DNA of 64,000 bases from Botryococcus braunii (taxonomy: Eukaryota; Chlorophyta; Trebouxiophyceae). The DNA lies in NCBI GenBank assembly GCA_002005505.1, contig KV908380.1, positions 13,447-77,446 of the forward strand, read 5' to 3'. The notes beneath the pieces were generated by a model. It saw only the letters and a program-made list of their open reading frames with translations. It was not told where the DNA came from and did not search any database. A program made the translations under genes and the position numbers. This document shows, in pieces, positions 1-9,856 of this stretch. Every line of letters begins with the position of its first letter. Position 1 is the first letter of the stretch.

Positions 1-450
<450 letters not shown>

Positions 451-575
451 GGAACAAAAATGGCTCACGGCACAACTGGCATCATCACGTTGCCGGAAGT
501 CATCCGAGGGCTGGCACAGATGTCGGGTGTCATCAAACATGCACAGATTGCTGGCTACATGGCCAGCAATCTGGC

Positions 576-717
576 CATTTAGGTAGGAAAAACATTAGAG
601 CATACGGAATTGGTGTGCATTTGGTGCTCTTCTTTTGAATGTATGCATAACCTCAAAAGAATAGCACCAGATGCACACCAATACCGTATCGCCTCTAATG
701 TTTTTCGGACCTAAATG
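576..717. repeat. Foldback (hairpin) repeat
   Basis: Two arms of about 62 bases (576-638 and 654-717) are near-perfect reverse complements around a loop of about 16 bases. A second small palindrome with 11-base arms sits just upstream at 545-572. The structure looks like a foldback or MITE-like relic. No coding sequence is visible. Confidence 0.8.
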
Positions 718-1311
718 ATTTCAGGGTGAAATTTTCAATCCAGTAGGGTTTTAAACATATTTCGGGGCATAATTTTTCGTTCTGATATAGCCTCAATAAC
801 TTTTCGGAGCCGAGACCGAATTACTAAGAGGTCAATGGTTTTCCGTGCAATAAGCCCAAACCGTATCAAGCCGTAGTAAATACCAAGCACCAGTGCTTCA
901 AGTCTTGAAGTACATGGTACACAATCAAGAACTCAGTTTCGCTCCCAGGTACATCCTAGTCTAGACATGTGTGGGGGGTACTTTGTGTCACTGTATGCCA
1001 TTACCACCACAATCATGTTCAGCTGGTGATAATGGCATCAGTGGCACACAGTGTCCCAGCACATGTTTCTGCACTTGTACTTCTGCTGTGGAGATGTCTC
1101 GTCACGGTACATGTAACCATATTGACAGCATAGATTCAGTTCAGAACCAGAATCGCATCCGATGGATTTCAGAAGATCGTTTTTTCTGCTAGTGTCTTCG
1201 TTGTCGTGCTCCTTGAGGAGCTCCGACAACTGCAATATTGGCTGGGCACAGGAGGCTTTCACAAGGGTTTTAACCATTTCGGGGTATTCTGGGACAATAC
1301 CCTGGGGTTTT
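718..1311. other. Non-coding stretch left of the copia element
   Basis: I see no recognisable gene. A short cysteine-rich open frame at 971-1192 has no family hallmark. The last 50 bases before the LTR resemble the DNA just beyond the other end of the element at 8325-8360, so the target may itself have been a short repeat. Confidence 0.5.
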
Positions 1312-2034
1312 TGTTATAATAGTGAAAGAACATTTTGGTGCCTTTCCCTCAGAAGAGTAATGGTGGCCAGATCAGCTCCAATTACCAGTGAGAACATTTA
1401 TTAGAATGAGTAATAGGTGGCAGAACCTAGGAGTTCTGCCAGAACCAATCTAGACCAATTTTACGTTGATGAGGGAGGATGAGGTAATCAGACACGGTTT
1501 GCTCGAAAGGCTATATGCTCCTGGCTCGAAGGAATGAGGCACTTGATTGGGACATGAAAAGCACTTCGAGTGTTTGTCGTTTAACTGTTGCCAGTCAAGT
1601 CATCTAACTCACAGTCGCCACTGCTTGTTAACCGACATACAACAAGAGTGTCGCCAGGCTAAACACCCTCGTGTCGGGTCATACAGGTAAACTGTTGTCA
1701 GGACATTACGTGCACAAGAACAATGGATTAGGAAAGGGTCTAGATAATGTGTATTAGAAAGGTGCTAATGTTTTGGCTCATCGGTAATGAAGACTATCAG
1801 TAACTTTGTAGATAGAGTAGTTTGAATTGCTGAGTGATGAGAGAGAGCAATAAGCATTGTAAGACTTGATTGGGACATGAAAAGCACTTCGGGTGTTTGT
1901 CGTTTAACTGTTGCCAGTCAAGTCATCTCACTCACAGTCGCCACTGCTTGTTAACCGACATACAACAAGAGTGTCGCCGGGCTAAACACCCTCGTGCCGG
2001 GTCATACAGGAAACGCCATGCTCAGAATTGTACA
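1312..2034 (+). repeat. 5' LTR (723 bp, internally duplicated)
   Basis: The LTR starts TGTTATAATAG and ends TGTACA. It is 323 bp longer than the 3' LTR. The segment beginning at 1541 (about 147 bp) recurs at 1864 after a spacer of about 175 bp. The second copy matches the 3' LTR, while the first copy carries several substitutions. Confidence 0.9.
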
Positions 2035-2050
2035 GGTTATGGGCCCACCA
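2035..2050 (+). promoter_or_regulatory. Primer binding site, initiator tRNA-Met anticodon region
   Basis: GGTTATGGGCCCACCA directly follows the 5' LTR. From memory of plant initiator tRNA-Met, this is the reverse complement of its anticodon stem-loop (GGGCCCATAACC) rather than of the 3' end. Drosophila copia is known to prime from an internal tRNA-iMet fragment in this way. Confidence 0.8.
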
Positions 2051-2100
2051 ACTCGTACGCTGAGCATTTGAGATGTGTGACCCGAAAGAAAGGATCTGCG

Positions 2101-2625
2101 ATGGGACGAACAAGACAGAGCGGGAGAATGGCCTCGGACTCTGCAAGACCTGTGAGGCCTCCTCCACCTCAACCACCGACATATGACAGCTTGAGAAGAG
2201 CTGGTGGAGAGACAGGAACACGAACACCTGAGGAACGAGCATTCATCGTCAAGGACTTCGTCAGCCGAGCTTACGGACAGGGCAGACTCGACCCTCCACA
2301 GTGGTTCAAACTGAGATTTCCAGTTTATCCTGCCTACAAAGTCACAGCCTGGGAGTGTTCCTTCATCAACGGCGACCCAGGATTCGTAAAACGAGCACTG
2401 TTTGAACGACACCTGCGGCAGGTCGGAGGTCCAGACCAGGAAGAGTTCTGGGCAGAAAAGGCAGCGTACACAGCTGTGGAGACGGCTCTCGCTTCGTTCG
2501 ACGAGGACTTTCTTCTTTCTCTATTGGGAAGCGTAAAGGGATACAGTCGGGAGGAGTGGTGCACAGAAACAGACAGCGAGGACGAGGACGGAGACTCGAA
2601 GTTTTCAGAACGCAACGACGACTGA
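2101..2625 (+). CDS. Extra ORF upstream of Gag in the copia element
   Basis: This encodes a protein of about 174 residues from the ATG at 2101. The same frame is open further upstream, but that part is LTR sequence, so the internal ATG is the better start. The N-terminus is basic and proline-rich, the middle has tryptophan- and phenylalanine-rich segments (WFKLRFPVYPAY), and the last 25 residues are strongly acidic. I recognise no domain. It ends 17 bases before the Gag start, so it could be translated from the same RNA by reinitiation. Most copia elements have no ORF here. It could be an accessory protein or a displaced N-terminal part of Gag. Confidence 0.65.
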   Translation: MGRTRQSGRMASDSARPVRPPPPQPPTYDSLRRAGGETGTRTPEERAFIVKDFVSRAYGQGRLDPPQWFKLRFPVYPAYKVTAWECSFINGDPGFVKRALFERHLRQVGGPDQEEFWAEKAAYTAVETALASFDEDFLLSLLGSVKGYSREEWCTETDSEDEDGDSKFSERNDD

Positions 2626-2641
2626 TCAGATATTCAACAAA

Positions 2642-5600
2642 ATGGCAAAGAAGGGCTCAAGCACCAGTGAAGCATCAAAGTCAGCGGACGAGGAGTCAAC
2701 ATCAACCCCCACACGAGAGCCATGTACACCCAGTACCTCCAAGGGTGAGGGAGATAGTCTTCCTAAGGTTATTGCCACGCAAGTAAAGGTCCATATCAAG
2801 CTATTGCGTCATGGTCAGAACTTTATAGTGTGGGACAATGCGTTCACTGCTGCTAATAGTGCAAAGGGTTCCCTGCCTGCTATTCAAGAAGCCATGCCTG
2901 GTACCATCCACAATGCGGCTGCTATGCTACTGATGTATGAATCAGTACCAGAAGAATGGTTGGGGGAGTTGTCTAGCAAGCCCTCTGCTTATGATGCCTA
3001 TGTGTTTATCTGCAAGAAATTTGTTGGTGGTTATAACACCCAAGCCAATGCAGACTGGCTGAAGGAGATGGCAAAGGGCATGAAGCGAGGTGAAACAATA
3101 TCCCAGTATGTGTCCAGGATGATCAATCTGAAGAGCTGCCTGAAACGTAATGGACATGATCTCCTGGATGGTCATGTGGCAACCCAGATAGTGCAGGGAC
3201 TTCCAGCAGCAGCCAACCCACCAGGACTGTTACCCACTGCAGTTGCTCAACCTTTGGATCAGCTGGCAGACCTGATCTCCACCACAGCGGAGGCCTCCGG
3301 ATACAATGATGATGGGGAGCAACAGGCAGTGGTCATGATGGCTCAGCCTACCCCACCTGCCTCTGTACCTGCACCAGCAGCATGCGCGCTGAACCAACCC
3401 AAGCAGTCAGCAGATGGAGACGCAAAGGGAGAGGTAAAGGGGACCTGCAACTACTGCCACAAAAGGGGACACTTCTGGCGAGACTGCCGCAAGAGGCAGA
3501 GAGATGCAGAAACCCAGAGGAACGTAGTTGCAGCTGTACAGCAGCTAGCTGGCATGTGGCCTCAAGGGAAGTTTCCTGGAGCACTTCAGCCACCCCCAAC
3601 TGTGCAGCATGCCTTCCCTGGAGCTGGAGCATTCCCACTGTGGCATCCACCTGATGGTCCTCCCTCTCCCCCTTCAGAAGGTATGCCATACATAGTGTCC
3701 TACAATGTGCTGGACTCTCACTGCAATAAACAGTCCAAACAGTCCTGGCTTGTGGATAGTGGAGCGTCAGTGCATCTTGTGAACAGCCTGTCCCTGCTGC
3801 ATGCCCCCACTGTACATGCTAAGCCTATTCCCCTCCAACTTGCCACTTCAGACGCAACAGGAGGAATCATTGCAACGGGCTCAGTTTGCCTAATGTCCTC
3901 ACAGCATGTACCATTGTGGTTGCAACATGTGCAGTGTGTTCCTTCAGCTACGACTAATATCCTTTCAGTATCTGCTGCCCTTCGTGATGGTGCCTGCCTT
4001 GCTACAGACAGTGTGGGAAGTTTTACAGCAGTGACAGGCCCAAATGGGTGGAGGATGCCAGTGAGCGCAGAGAATGGCATGTACTATGTACACAACTGTT
4101 TGCCTGTGACAACAAGTAAAACCCCATGCCAAGTGACAGCTGCCATGAAAAGAAAATGTAAGAAAAACCTGAAGCATGACTGTACTAGACGTTTCCTGTG
4201 GCACAGCAGATTGGGACACCCTGGTGAACCATGGATGCAAAGGTTGAGCAGCGAGCAGTTAGTCACTGGTCTAGACACACATCTCTCCCCTTGTGAAAAA
4301 TGCCCCAAGTACTGTGAAGCCTGTATTGAGGGGAAGCATGCCCGCCCACCTTTCGGTGAAAGTTCCAGACCTGCAGTGAACCCCCTTGACAGAATCCACA
4401 TTGACACTGTGGGCCCCATATCTCCAGCTGCAATCACTGGAGAACGGTTTTGGGTGACAGTAGCAGATGAAGCATCCGGATGGAAAGCAGTCTTGCCAGT
4501 TAAATCTAAGGATGTTATCGGAGCTGTTGTCAGGGACCTTATCCTGTTTTGGCAGACAGAAAGAAGAACCACTGTGAAATGCATTCGATGTGACAGGGGC
4601 ACTGCAACCATTAATGCCAAATTCAAGGAGTTCTGTGCATCTCAGGGCACTAAGTTGGAGATGTCTGCGCCATATACCCCACAACAGAATGGGATAGCTG
4701 AGCGAGCCAACAGGACCCTCAAGGAGCGAACCAGGACACTTCTTAACTTTGCAGCAGCCAGTCCTGTGATGTGGAAAGAGGCTCTGGAGACAGCCTGTAC
4801 TCTTCTGAACATGGGACCCAGCACAGGCAGGCCTCTTACCCCCTGTGAAATGTTTATGGGATATAAACCAGATGTCTCCCTTCTACGTACCTGGGGATGT
4901 CTGGCATTCGTGCATGTTCCAGACCAGCAGAGGGGTGTGTTTGCCCCTAAGGCCGTGCCCGGGATGTTCACTAGATATTCGCCAGTTTCCAAGGCATTTC
5001 GAATCTACCTGGGAGGAGGGGTCTGGCGAGAGAGCAGAGATGTGGAATTTGTGGAGCACATTCGGGGGGCCTCCAGAGTGGGAATACACATTCTGCCTGG
5101 ACAGCCACAGCAGTTTTCATATCCTGAAGGCCTGCAACTCCAGCAGCAGGACAGTGAACTCCCTGTTGGCCACACCCAACTCCACCCTCAGGATGGCGCT
5201 ACCAGCTTACCCTGCTCCAGCAACAGACATGACAGCACCCTCCCAGAAGCCCTTGACGAGGCTGCAACCGAGCCTGGCTGTCAGGGGAAGTGCCTATCGG
5301 AGGAAGGTGCCACTGATCATGCCACTGGATCACCGGGAGGGACTCATCCGCTGGACCTGGACCAGTCCGGTATGTTGGAGACGCTCCGTCGAATGGCAAG
5401 AGGGAATCCCGACAGTGGAGGACATCAACGGTGTTTGGAGCGAGCACAGCAGACCCTCCGAGATCCGCGGCCTGACAACGAAGGCCAGCCTCCAGATGGG
5501 TTGACAAGATCACAACGCTACGAGCATCGAACTGCTGCTCGCGAGCTCCTGCTGGCACAGGAGAAGGGAGAGAGCTGTGAGCAAGTGGGGTTGACTGAAT

Positions 5601-5971
5601 GTGACACCGAGTCACAGGGACCAGGGGAAGTGCAGGAAAGAGGTCAGGGTCATGAGAGACCTGCATCACATGTGAGCGATGAGAGGGGGACAGTCTCTGA
5701 TCAGATTGAAGATGGTCCAAGTGAGCTGAGTTGTTTGGGTGGGACCTGTTCAGTGCCTGAGGGAACTGTTAGAGATGTGAGTTCGGTCTGTCATGCCAAA
5801 AGACAATGTGGTGCCAGCCACATAAGTGTGGGCTATGCTTGTGAGCGTGCTGCTGGGCCTGCGCCCCAGCGCTCATGTTTGGTGGGGAGCAGACAGAGAG
5901 AGAGAGACATGGGCACAACACCAAGACAGACCAAGTGTCCACGCTGTGCAGAGTGGTTCAATTGCCTGTGA
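2642..5971 (+). CDS. Gag-protease-integrase polyprotein of the copia element
   Basis: This frame encodes 1,109 residues. A UBN2-like Gag region covers residues 40-230. A CCHC zinc knuckle (CNYCHKRGHFWRDC) starts near 269. The aspartic protease signature DSGAS is near 371. The GAG-pre-integrase H/C motif (WHSRLGHP, CEACIEGKH) lies at about 520-560. The integrase core follows, with Asp in HIDTVGP (about 588), Asp in CDRGT (about 650) and Glu in NGIAERAN (about 686). The stretch after about residue 830 is low-complexity. The frame stops at 5971, before RT. In a typical copia element Gag and Pol form one ORF, so this copy is interrupted or needs recoding. Confidence 0.9.
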   Translation: MAKKGSSTSEASKSADEESTSTPTREPCTPSTSKGEGDSLPKVIATQVKVHIKLLRHGQNFIVWDNAFTAANSAKGSLPAIQEAMPGTIHNAAAMLLMYESVPEEWLGELSSKPSAYDAYVFICKKFVGGYNTQANADWLKEMAKGMKRGETISQYVSRMINLKSCLKRNGHDLLDGHVATQIVQGLPAAANPPGLLPTAVAQPLDQLADLISTTAEASGYNDDGEQQAVVMMAQPTPPASVPAPAACALNQPKQSADGDAKGEVKGTCNYCHKRGHFWRDCRKRQRDAETQRNVVAAVQQLAGMWPQGKFPGALQPPPTVQHAFPGAGAFPLWHPPDGPPSPPSEGMPYIVSYNVLDSHCNKQSKQSWLVDSGASVHLVNSLSLLHAPTVHAKPIPLQLATSDATGGIIATGSVCLMSSQHVPLWLQHVQCVPSATTNILSVSAALRDGACLATDSVGSFTAVTGPNGWRMPVSAENGMYYVHNCLPVTTSKTPCQVTAAMKRKCKKNLKHDCTRRFLWHSRLGHPGEPWMQRLSSEQLVTGLDTHLSPCEKCPKYCEACIEGKHARPPFGESSRPAVNPLDRIHIDTVGPISPAAITGERFWVTVADEASGWKAVLPVKSKDVIGAVVRDLILFWQTERRTTVKCIRCDRGTATINAKFKEFCASQGTKLEMSAPYTPQQNGIAERANRTLKERTRTLLNFAAASPVMWKEALETACTLLNMGPSTGRPLTPCEMFMGYKPDVSLLRTWGCLAFVHVPDQQRGVFAPKAVPGMFTRYSPVSKAFRIYLGGGVWRESRDVEFVEHIRGASRVGIHILPGQPQQFSYPEGLQLQQQDSELPVGHTQLHPQDGATSLPCSSNRHDSTLPEALDEAATEPGCQGKCLSEEGATDHATGSPGGTHPLDLDQSGMLETLRRMARGNPDSGGHQRCLERAQQTLRDPRPDNEGQPPDGLTRSQRYEHRTAARELLLAQEKGESCEQVGLTECDTESQGPGEVQERGQGHERPASHVSDERGTVSDQIEDGPSELSCLGGTCSVPEGTVRDVSSVCHAKRQCGASHISVGYACERAAGPAPQRSCLVGSRQRERDMGTTPRQTKCPRCAEWFNCL

Positions 5972-6416
5972 GAGCTCTGACGAGGCTGAAGCACGTCAGT
6001 CATGTAAGAGTGTGGATGAGGAGGTGAATCGGAAGCTTGGACAGTGTGAGAATTTGCCCAATTACAAGAGCTTTCCGAGAGATACCTGTGTCTGGGAGGA
6101 TGATGTGAGAGTGCGAGGCAGTAAGCTCGAAAGGGCAAACTGTGAGTCTCAGAGAGAGAGAGAGCAGCGAGGAAAGTCAGAATCCTCGCAAACTGCACCC
6201 ATGTGCAGTGCGGCGACATTCAGCGAAAGAGTAGTGGGTGAAAGAGAGAGTGAGAGCAAGTCAGATCAGGGGAAGCACACAGGGGTGAGGTTTGGAAAAA
6301 TTAGTGTGCCTTCCAGCTTGAAGGAGGCACAGAAGTCCCCTCAGTGGGAATATTGGAAGGCTGCTATGCAAGAGGAGCAGAATTCTTTGGATGCCCATGA
6401 GGTTATAAGGTTATAA
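5826..6416 (+). pseudogene. Integrase-RT linker in a shifted frame
   Basis: The upstream polyprotein frame ends at 5971, but another frame stays open to 6416. It carries the usual segment before copia RT (SLKEAQKSPQWEYWKAAMQE). The first frame change probably lies in or near the (GA) run at 5889-5908. The second lies at 6402-6417, where the 8-base unit AGGTTATA is directly repeated and followed by a stop. Both look like replication slippage events that broke a once continuous Pol. Confidence 0.7.
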
Positions 6417-6418
6417 TT

Positions 6419-7897
6419 ATGGAGTATGTCCCTAGACCTCGTGGCCATAAAGTGATTCCAGTTCATTGGATCTTTTCAGTGAAAATGGATGCCCATGGTA
6501 ATGTGCTGAGGTTCAAGGCTAGGCTGGTAGCTCAAGGATGCAGGCAAATTCCTGGAGTAGATGTCATGGAAGTCTTTGCCCCAACTAGCAGTTATGGATC
6601 CAGGAGAGCCTTACTGTCAGTGGCTGCACAAGAGGGTCTTGAAATTCACCAAGTGGATGTCAAGACTGCTTTCTTGAATGGAGAATTAGAGGAGGAGGTT
6701 TATGTCACACAACCTCCTGGGTTTGAAAATGGGGATGGTAACACAGTGTGTCGCTTGAAGAAGGCATTGTATGGCCTGAAACAAGCTCCAAGGGCATGGC
6801 ATAAGACCCTTAATGAGAAGCTGCATACCATGGGCTATGAAGTGTGCAAGAATGATGCTGGTGTCTATGTGAAGTGTTCAGTAGATGGAGGAAAGTCATT
6901 TGTGTTGATTTATGTAGATGATCTGCTGATAGTTTCCAAAGGCATGGGAGAGATTGAGAGAGTGAAGGGTTTGCTCAAGCAAGAGTTCACCATTCATGAT
7001 TTAGGAGAGGTAAAAGATTTTCTGGGTTGTCAAGTAATGAGAGATAGGGATAAAGGGCTAATTTCGTTGAGCTGCATCCCTAAGATTGATGCACTGGTTG
7101 AGAAATTTGGGCTGGATCTGGAGTCTGTGGGGCCTGACACCCCTATGACTAAAGATTTTGTAGCCACACAGAGGCCTATGTCCAAGGACAACAGTGACAG
7201 CATTGGTGCTGGGAGCCCTCTGCCACCAGGACACAGGTACTGTGAACTGGTTGGGTCACTGTTGTACATTGCAAATACCACTAGGCCTGATATTTCACAG
7301 GCTGTGGGAGTGCTTTCGAGGTACAGGATTACTCCTACTACTGCTCACTGGAATGAAGCCATCAGAGTGCTGAAATATCTTAAGGCAACCAGAGATCTCG
7401 TTTTGGTCCTTGGAGGGAAGGACACAGAGCTTGAGGGTTTTGTTGATGCAGATTATGGTGGGGACCAAGATCATCGGTTTTCCACTACAGGGTATGTCAT
7501 CCGAGTGTTTGGTGGGGCTGTAGTTTGGGGGAGCAAGAAGCAGTCTGCAGTTGCCACATCCACTGTAGAAGCTGAGTTCATGGCGGCAAGTGCAGCTGTC
7601 AAAGAGGCCAATTGGATGAAGGGATTCCTTGAAGAAATTGGGATTTCCCCATGGATTGTCAAGATTCACTGTGATAATCAGGGATGCATCAATCATCTCA
7701 GAAATCCAGTGTTCTCTAAGCACACTAAGCATATTGCAATCAGCTTCCACTTTGCGCGGGAGGCTATTGCACTGGGTCAAGTTGATGTGAAATACGTTCC
7801 TTCTGCAAGGAATGTGGCGGATATATTCACGAAGCCTTTAACAAGGCAGGTATTTCAAGGACATCGTGAGGCTCTGGGTTTGGCCAAGTTTTTGTGA
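6419..7897 (+). CDS. Reverse transcriptase-RNase H of the copia element
   Basis: This frame encodes 492 residues covering RVT_2 and the copia RNase H. RT landmarks include VDVKTAFLNGELEEEVY, YGLKQAPRAWH and the catalytic YVDDLL near residue 165. RNase H shows DADYGGD near 342, the TSTVEAEFMA block and a catalytic Asp in DNQG near 418. The C-terminal FTKPL motif is present. The ATG at 6419 is simply the first Met after the frame break, so the product probably began as part of the larger Pol. It ends just before the polypurine tract. Confidence 0.92.
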   Translation: MEYVPRPRGHKVIPVHWIFSVKMDAHGNVLRFKARLVAQGCRQIPGVDVMEVFAPTSSYGSRRALLSVAAQEGLEIHQVDVKTAFLNGELEEEVYVTQPPGFENGDGNTVCRLKKALYGLKQAPRAWHKTLNEKLHTMGYEVCKNDAGVYVKCSVDGGKSFVLIYVDDLLIVSKGMGEIERVKGLLKQEFTIHDLGEVKDFLGCQVMRDRDKGLISLSCIPKIDALVEKFGLDLESVGPDTPMTKDFVATQRPMSKDNSDSIGAGSPLPPGHRYCELVGSLLYIANTTRPDISQAVGVLSRYRITPTTAHWNEAIRVLKYLKATRDLVLVLGGKDTELEGFVDADYGGDQDHRFSTTGYVIRVFGGAVVWGSKKQSAVATSTVEAEFMAASAAVKEANWMKGFLEEIGISPWIVKIHCDNQGCINHLRNPVFSKHTKHIAISFHFAREAIALGQVDVKYVPSARNVADIFTKPLTRQVFQGHREALGLAKFL

Positions 7898-7915
7898 GGA
7901 AAAGGCAAGGGGAAG

Positions 7916-8315
7916 TGTTATAATAGTGAAAGAACATTTTGGTGCCTTTCCCTCAGAAGAGTAATGGTGGCCAGATCAGCTCCAATTACCAGTGAGAACA
8001 TTTATTAGAATGAGTAATAGGTGGCAGAACCTAGGAGTTCTGCCAGAACCAATCTAGACCAATTTTACGTTGATGAGGGAGGATGAGGTAATCAGACACG
8101 GTTTGCTCGAAAGGCTATATGCTCCTGGCTCGAAGGAATGAGGCACTTGATTGGGACATGAAAAGCACTTCGGGTGTTTGTCGTTTAACTGTTGCCAGTC
8201 AAGTCATCTCACTCACAGTCGCCACTGCTTGTTAACCGACATACAACAAGAGTGTCGCCGGGCTAAACACCCTCGTGCCGGGTCATACAGGAAACGCCAT
8301 GCTCAGAATTGTACA
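7916..8315 (+). repeat. 3' LTR (400 bp)
   Basis: It begins TGTTATAATAG after a purine-rich tract and ends TGTACA. By eye it aligns with the 5' LTR except that the 323-bp internal duplication is absent. It is followed by the target duplication GTTTT. Confidence 0.92.
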
Positions 8316-8320
8316 GTTTT

Positions 8321-8730
8321 ATATATATTTCGGGAAGTTCGGGACGATACGCCGGGGTTTTATATATTTTTTGGGTCCGTCAAAAGACAATTCATGACGT
8401 GGTTTCGGTCGGATTTATATAAATTAATTTAGTAAAACATAGAGCCGATACAGTAACAGGCCAAAGCATCAGTAGGGCGGCTTGGCAGCCAAGCGCAAAC
8501 ATGCTGGCCGGTGCTCAGCATCAAACCCTCCAGACTGCCGGCAGGCACTCTGAACGGCTTGGCCCGGTACCAGGCCCACCCGGCCCCCACAGGGTAGCGA
8601 GACGTGCGCAAGGGTATCATCGCCCCATCTTGCCATGGATCCCAAGCCCCTTGAGCAAGCTCGTATCCGAGAGCATCGTCCAGCATTACAGCATTTCCAG
8701 CATTTCAGCATCGTCCAGCAACTCTCCAAA
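8321..8730. other. Non-coding stretch
   Basis: AT-rich DNA right of the copia element passes into ordinary DNA. No gene or RNA gene is recognised. Confidence 0.4.
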
Positions 8731-9534
8731 AGCTCAAGCTTGGCCGAGTGGGCAGACCTTCCATCCAAATTTGCAGCGGAGTGTGCCCTGCGTCCCAAGG
8801 ACCACTGCAAACTGGCTCCCACCTGCAAGCTGTTCAAGAAGGCCTTCCTGGAGCACTTCGAGGCCGAGTTCGACTGGCTGGCTCAGAAGGCCACTGCCGC
8901 ACTCGGGCAGGACATGGTTGGCGCTGCACTGCGCTTCCTCACTCGACCAAGAAGCAGGCGTGCCGTTGCAGATCTTTACCGGATTCAGAAGCTCGACATC
9001 ACTGAGGGAGGGCAACTGCCAGATGCCTCCCAGATCTTTTCCACATCATTGGGTTACAGTGAATCCGCCCGTGCTGGGAGAACTCGACAACAGCCAGCCA
9101 AGGACCGCCAGATGGGGGTTTAACACAGTAGATAACCCGCCATCTGGCGGTCCCCGGCTGGTGGTCGTCGAGTTCTCCCAGCACCGGCGCATAAACTAAA
9201 ACCAATGATGTGGAAAAGAGCTGGGAGGCATCTGACAGTTGCCCTCCCTCAGTGATGTCGAGCTTCTGAATCCGGTATGCAACGGCACGCCTGCTTCTTG
9301 GTCAAGTGAAGAAGCGCAGTGCAGCTCCAACCATGTCCTGCCCGAGTGCGGCAGTGGCCTTCTGAGTTCCAGCCAGTCCCACTCTGCCTCAAAGTGCTCC
9401 AGGAAGGCCTCCTTGAACAGCTTGCAGGTGGGCGCCAGCTTGCAGTGGTCCTTGAGAGAGAGAGCTTGGCTGTCCAGCACACTCCGCTGCAAATTTGGCT
9501 GGAACGTCTGCCTGCTCGGCCAAGCTTGAGCTCT
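8731..9534. repeat. Large imperfect inverted duplication
   Basis: The left arm (about 8731-9065) returns as an imperfect reverse complement at about 9197-9534. The centre (about 9074-9181) is itself a hairpin with about 48-base arms around TAACACAGTAGATAA. The left arm contains a 162-codon open frame (8635-9123), and the right arm a degraded antisense version with indels. I do not recognise the product. The whole could be a foldback transposon or a palindromic rearrangement. Confidence 0.8.
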
Positions 9535-9617
9535 GGGAGGGAGCGGCTGCAACGCACATTGAGTATCAGTAGACAGAGCGGAGCTCAGCAGGCCTGCATG
9601 GCCTCCCTGCGGTACAA

Positions 9618-9680
9618 CTGTGTGCACGCTCACGCGCGCGCGCACACACACACACACACACGCACGGGCGCACGCGCGCG

Positions 9681-9761
<81 letters not shown>

Positions 9762-9764
9762 GCA

Positions 9765-9852
<88 letters not shown>
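9618..9852. repeat. (CA)n with (GC)/(CACG) interruptions
   Basis: Over 200 bases of alternating purine-pyrimidine repeat, mainly CA, with CGCG and ACGC blocks. Open frames in it (poly-His/Thr or Cys/Val) are artefacts of the repeat. Such tracts can adopt Z-DNA. Confidence 0.97.

Positions 9853-9856
<4 letters not shown>

Larger units (their letters stand above)
1312..8315 (+). mobile_element. Ty1/copia LTR retrotransposon
   Basis: This is a nearly complete copia-superfamily element. It is bounded by TG...CA and flanked by the exact 5-bp duplication GTTTT (1307-1311 and 8316-8320). The order is 5' LTR, primer binding site, an extra upstream ORF, Gag-protease-integrase, a degenerate linker, RT-RNase H, polypurine tract (about 7897-7915) and 3' LTR. 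Integrase precedes RT, which defines Ty1/copia rather than Ty3/gypsy. Two reading-frame disturbances between integrase and RT suggest the copy cannot make one continuous Pol. Confidence 0.95.

Noticed and set aside
971..1192. Cysteine-rich short ORF
   Set aside because: It has no signal peptide or conserved spacing, and the flanks are repeat-like.
1870..2100. N-terminal extension of the extra copia ORF
   Set aside because: The extension reads through LTR and primer site, and the same start occurs in the 3' LTR at 8151.
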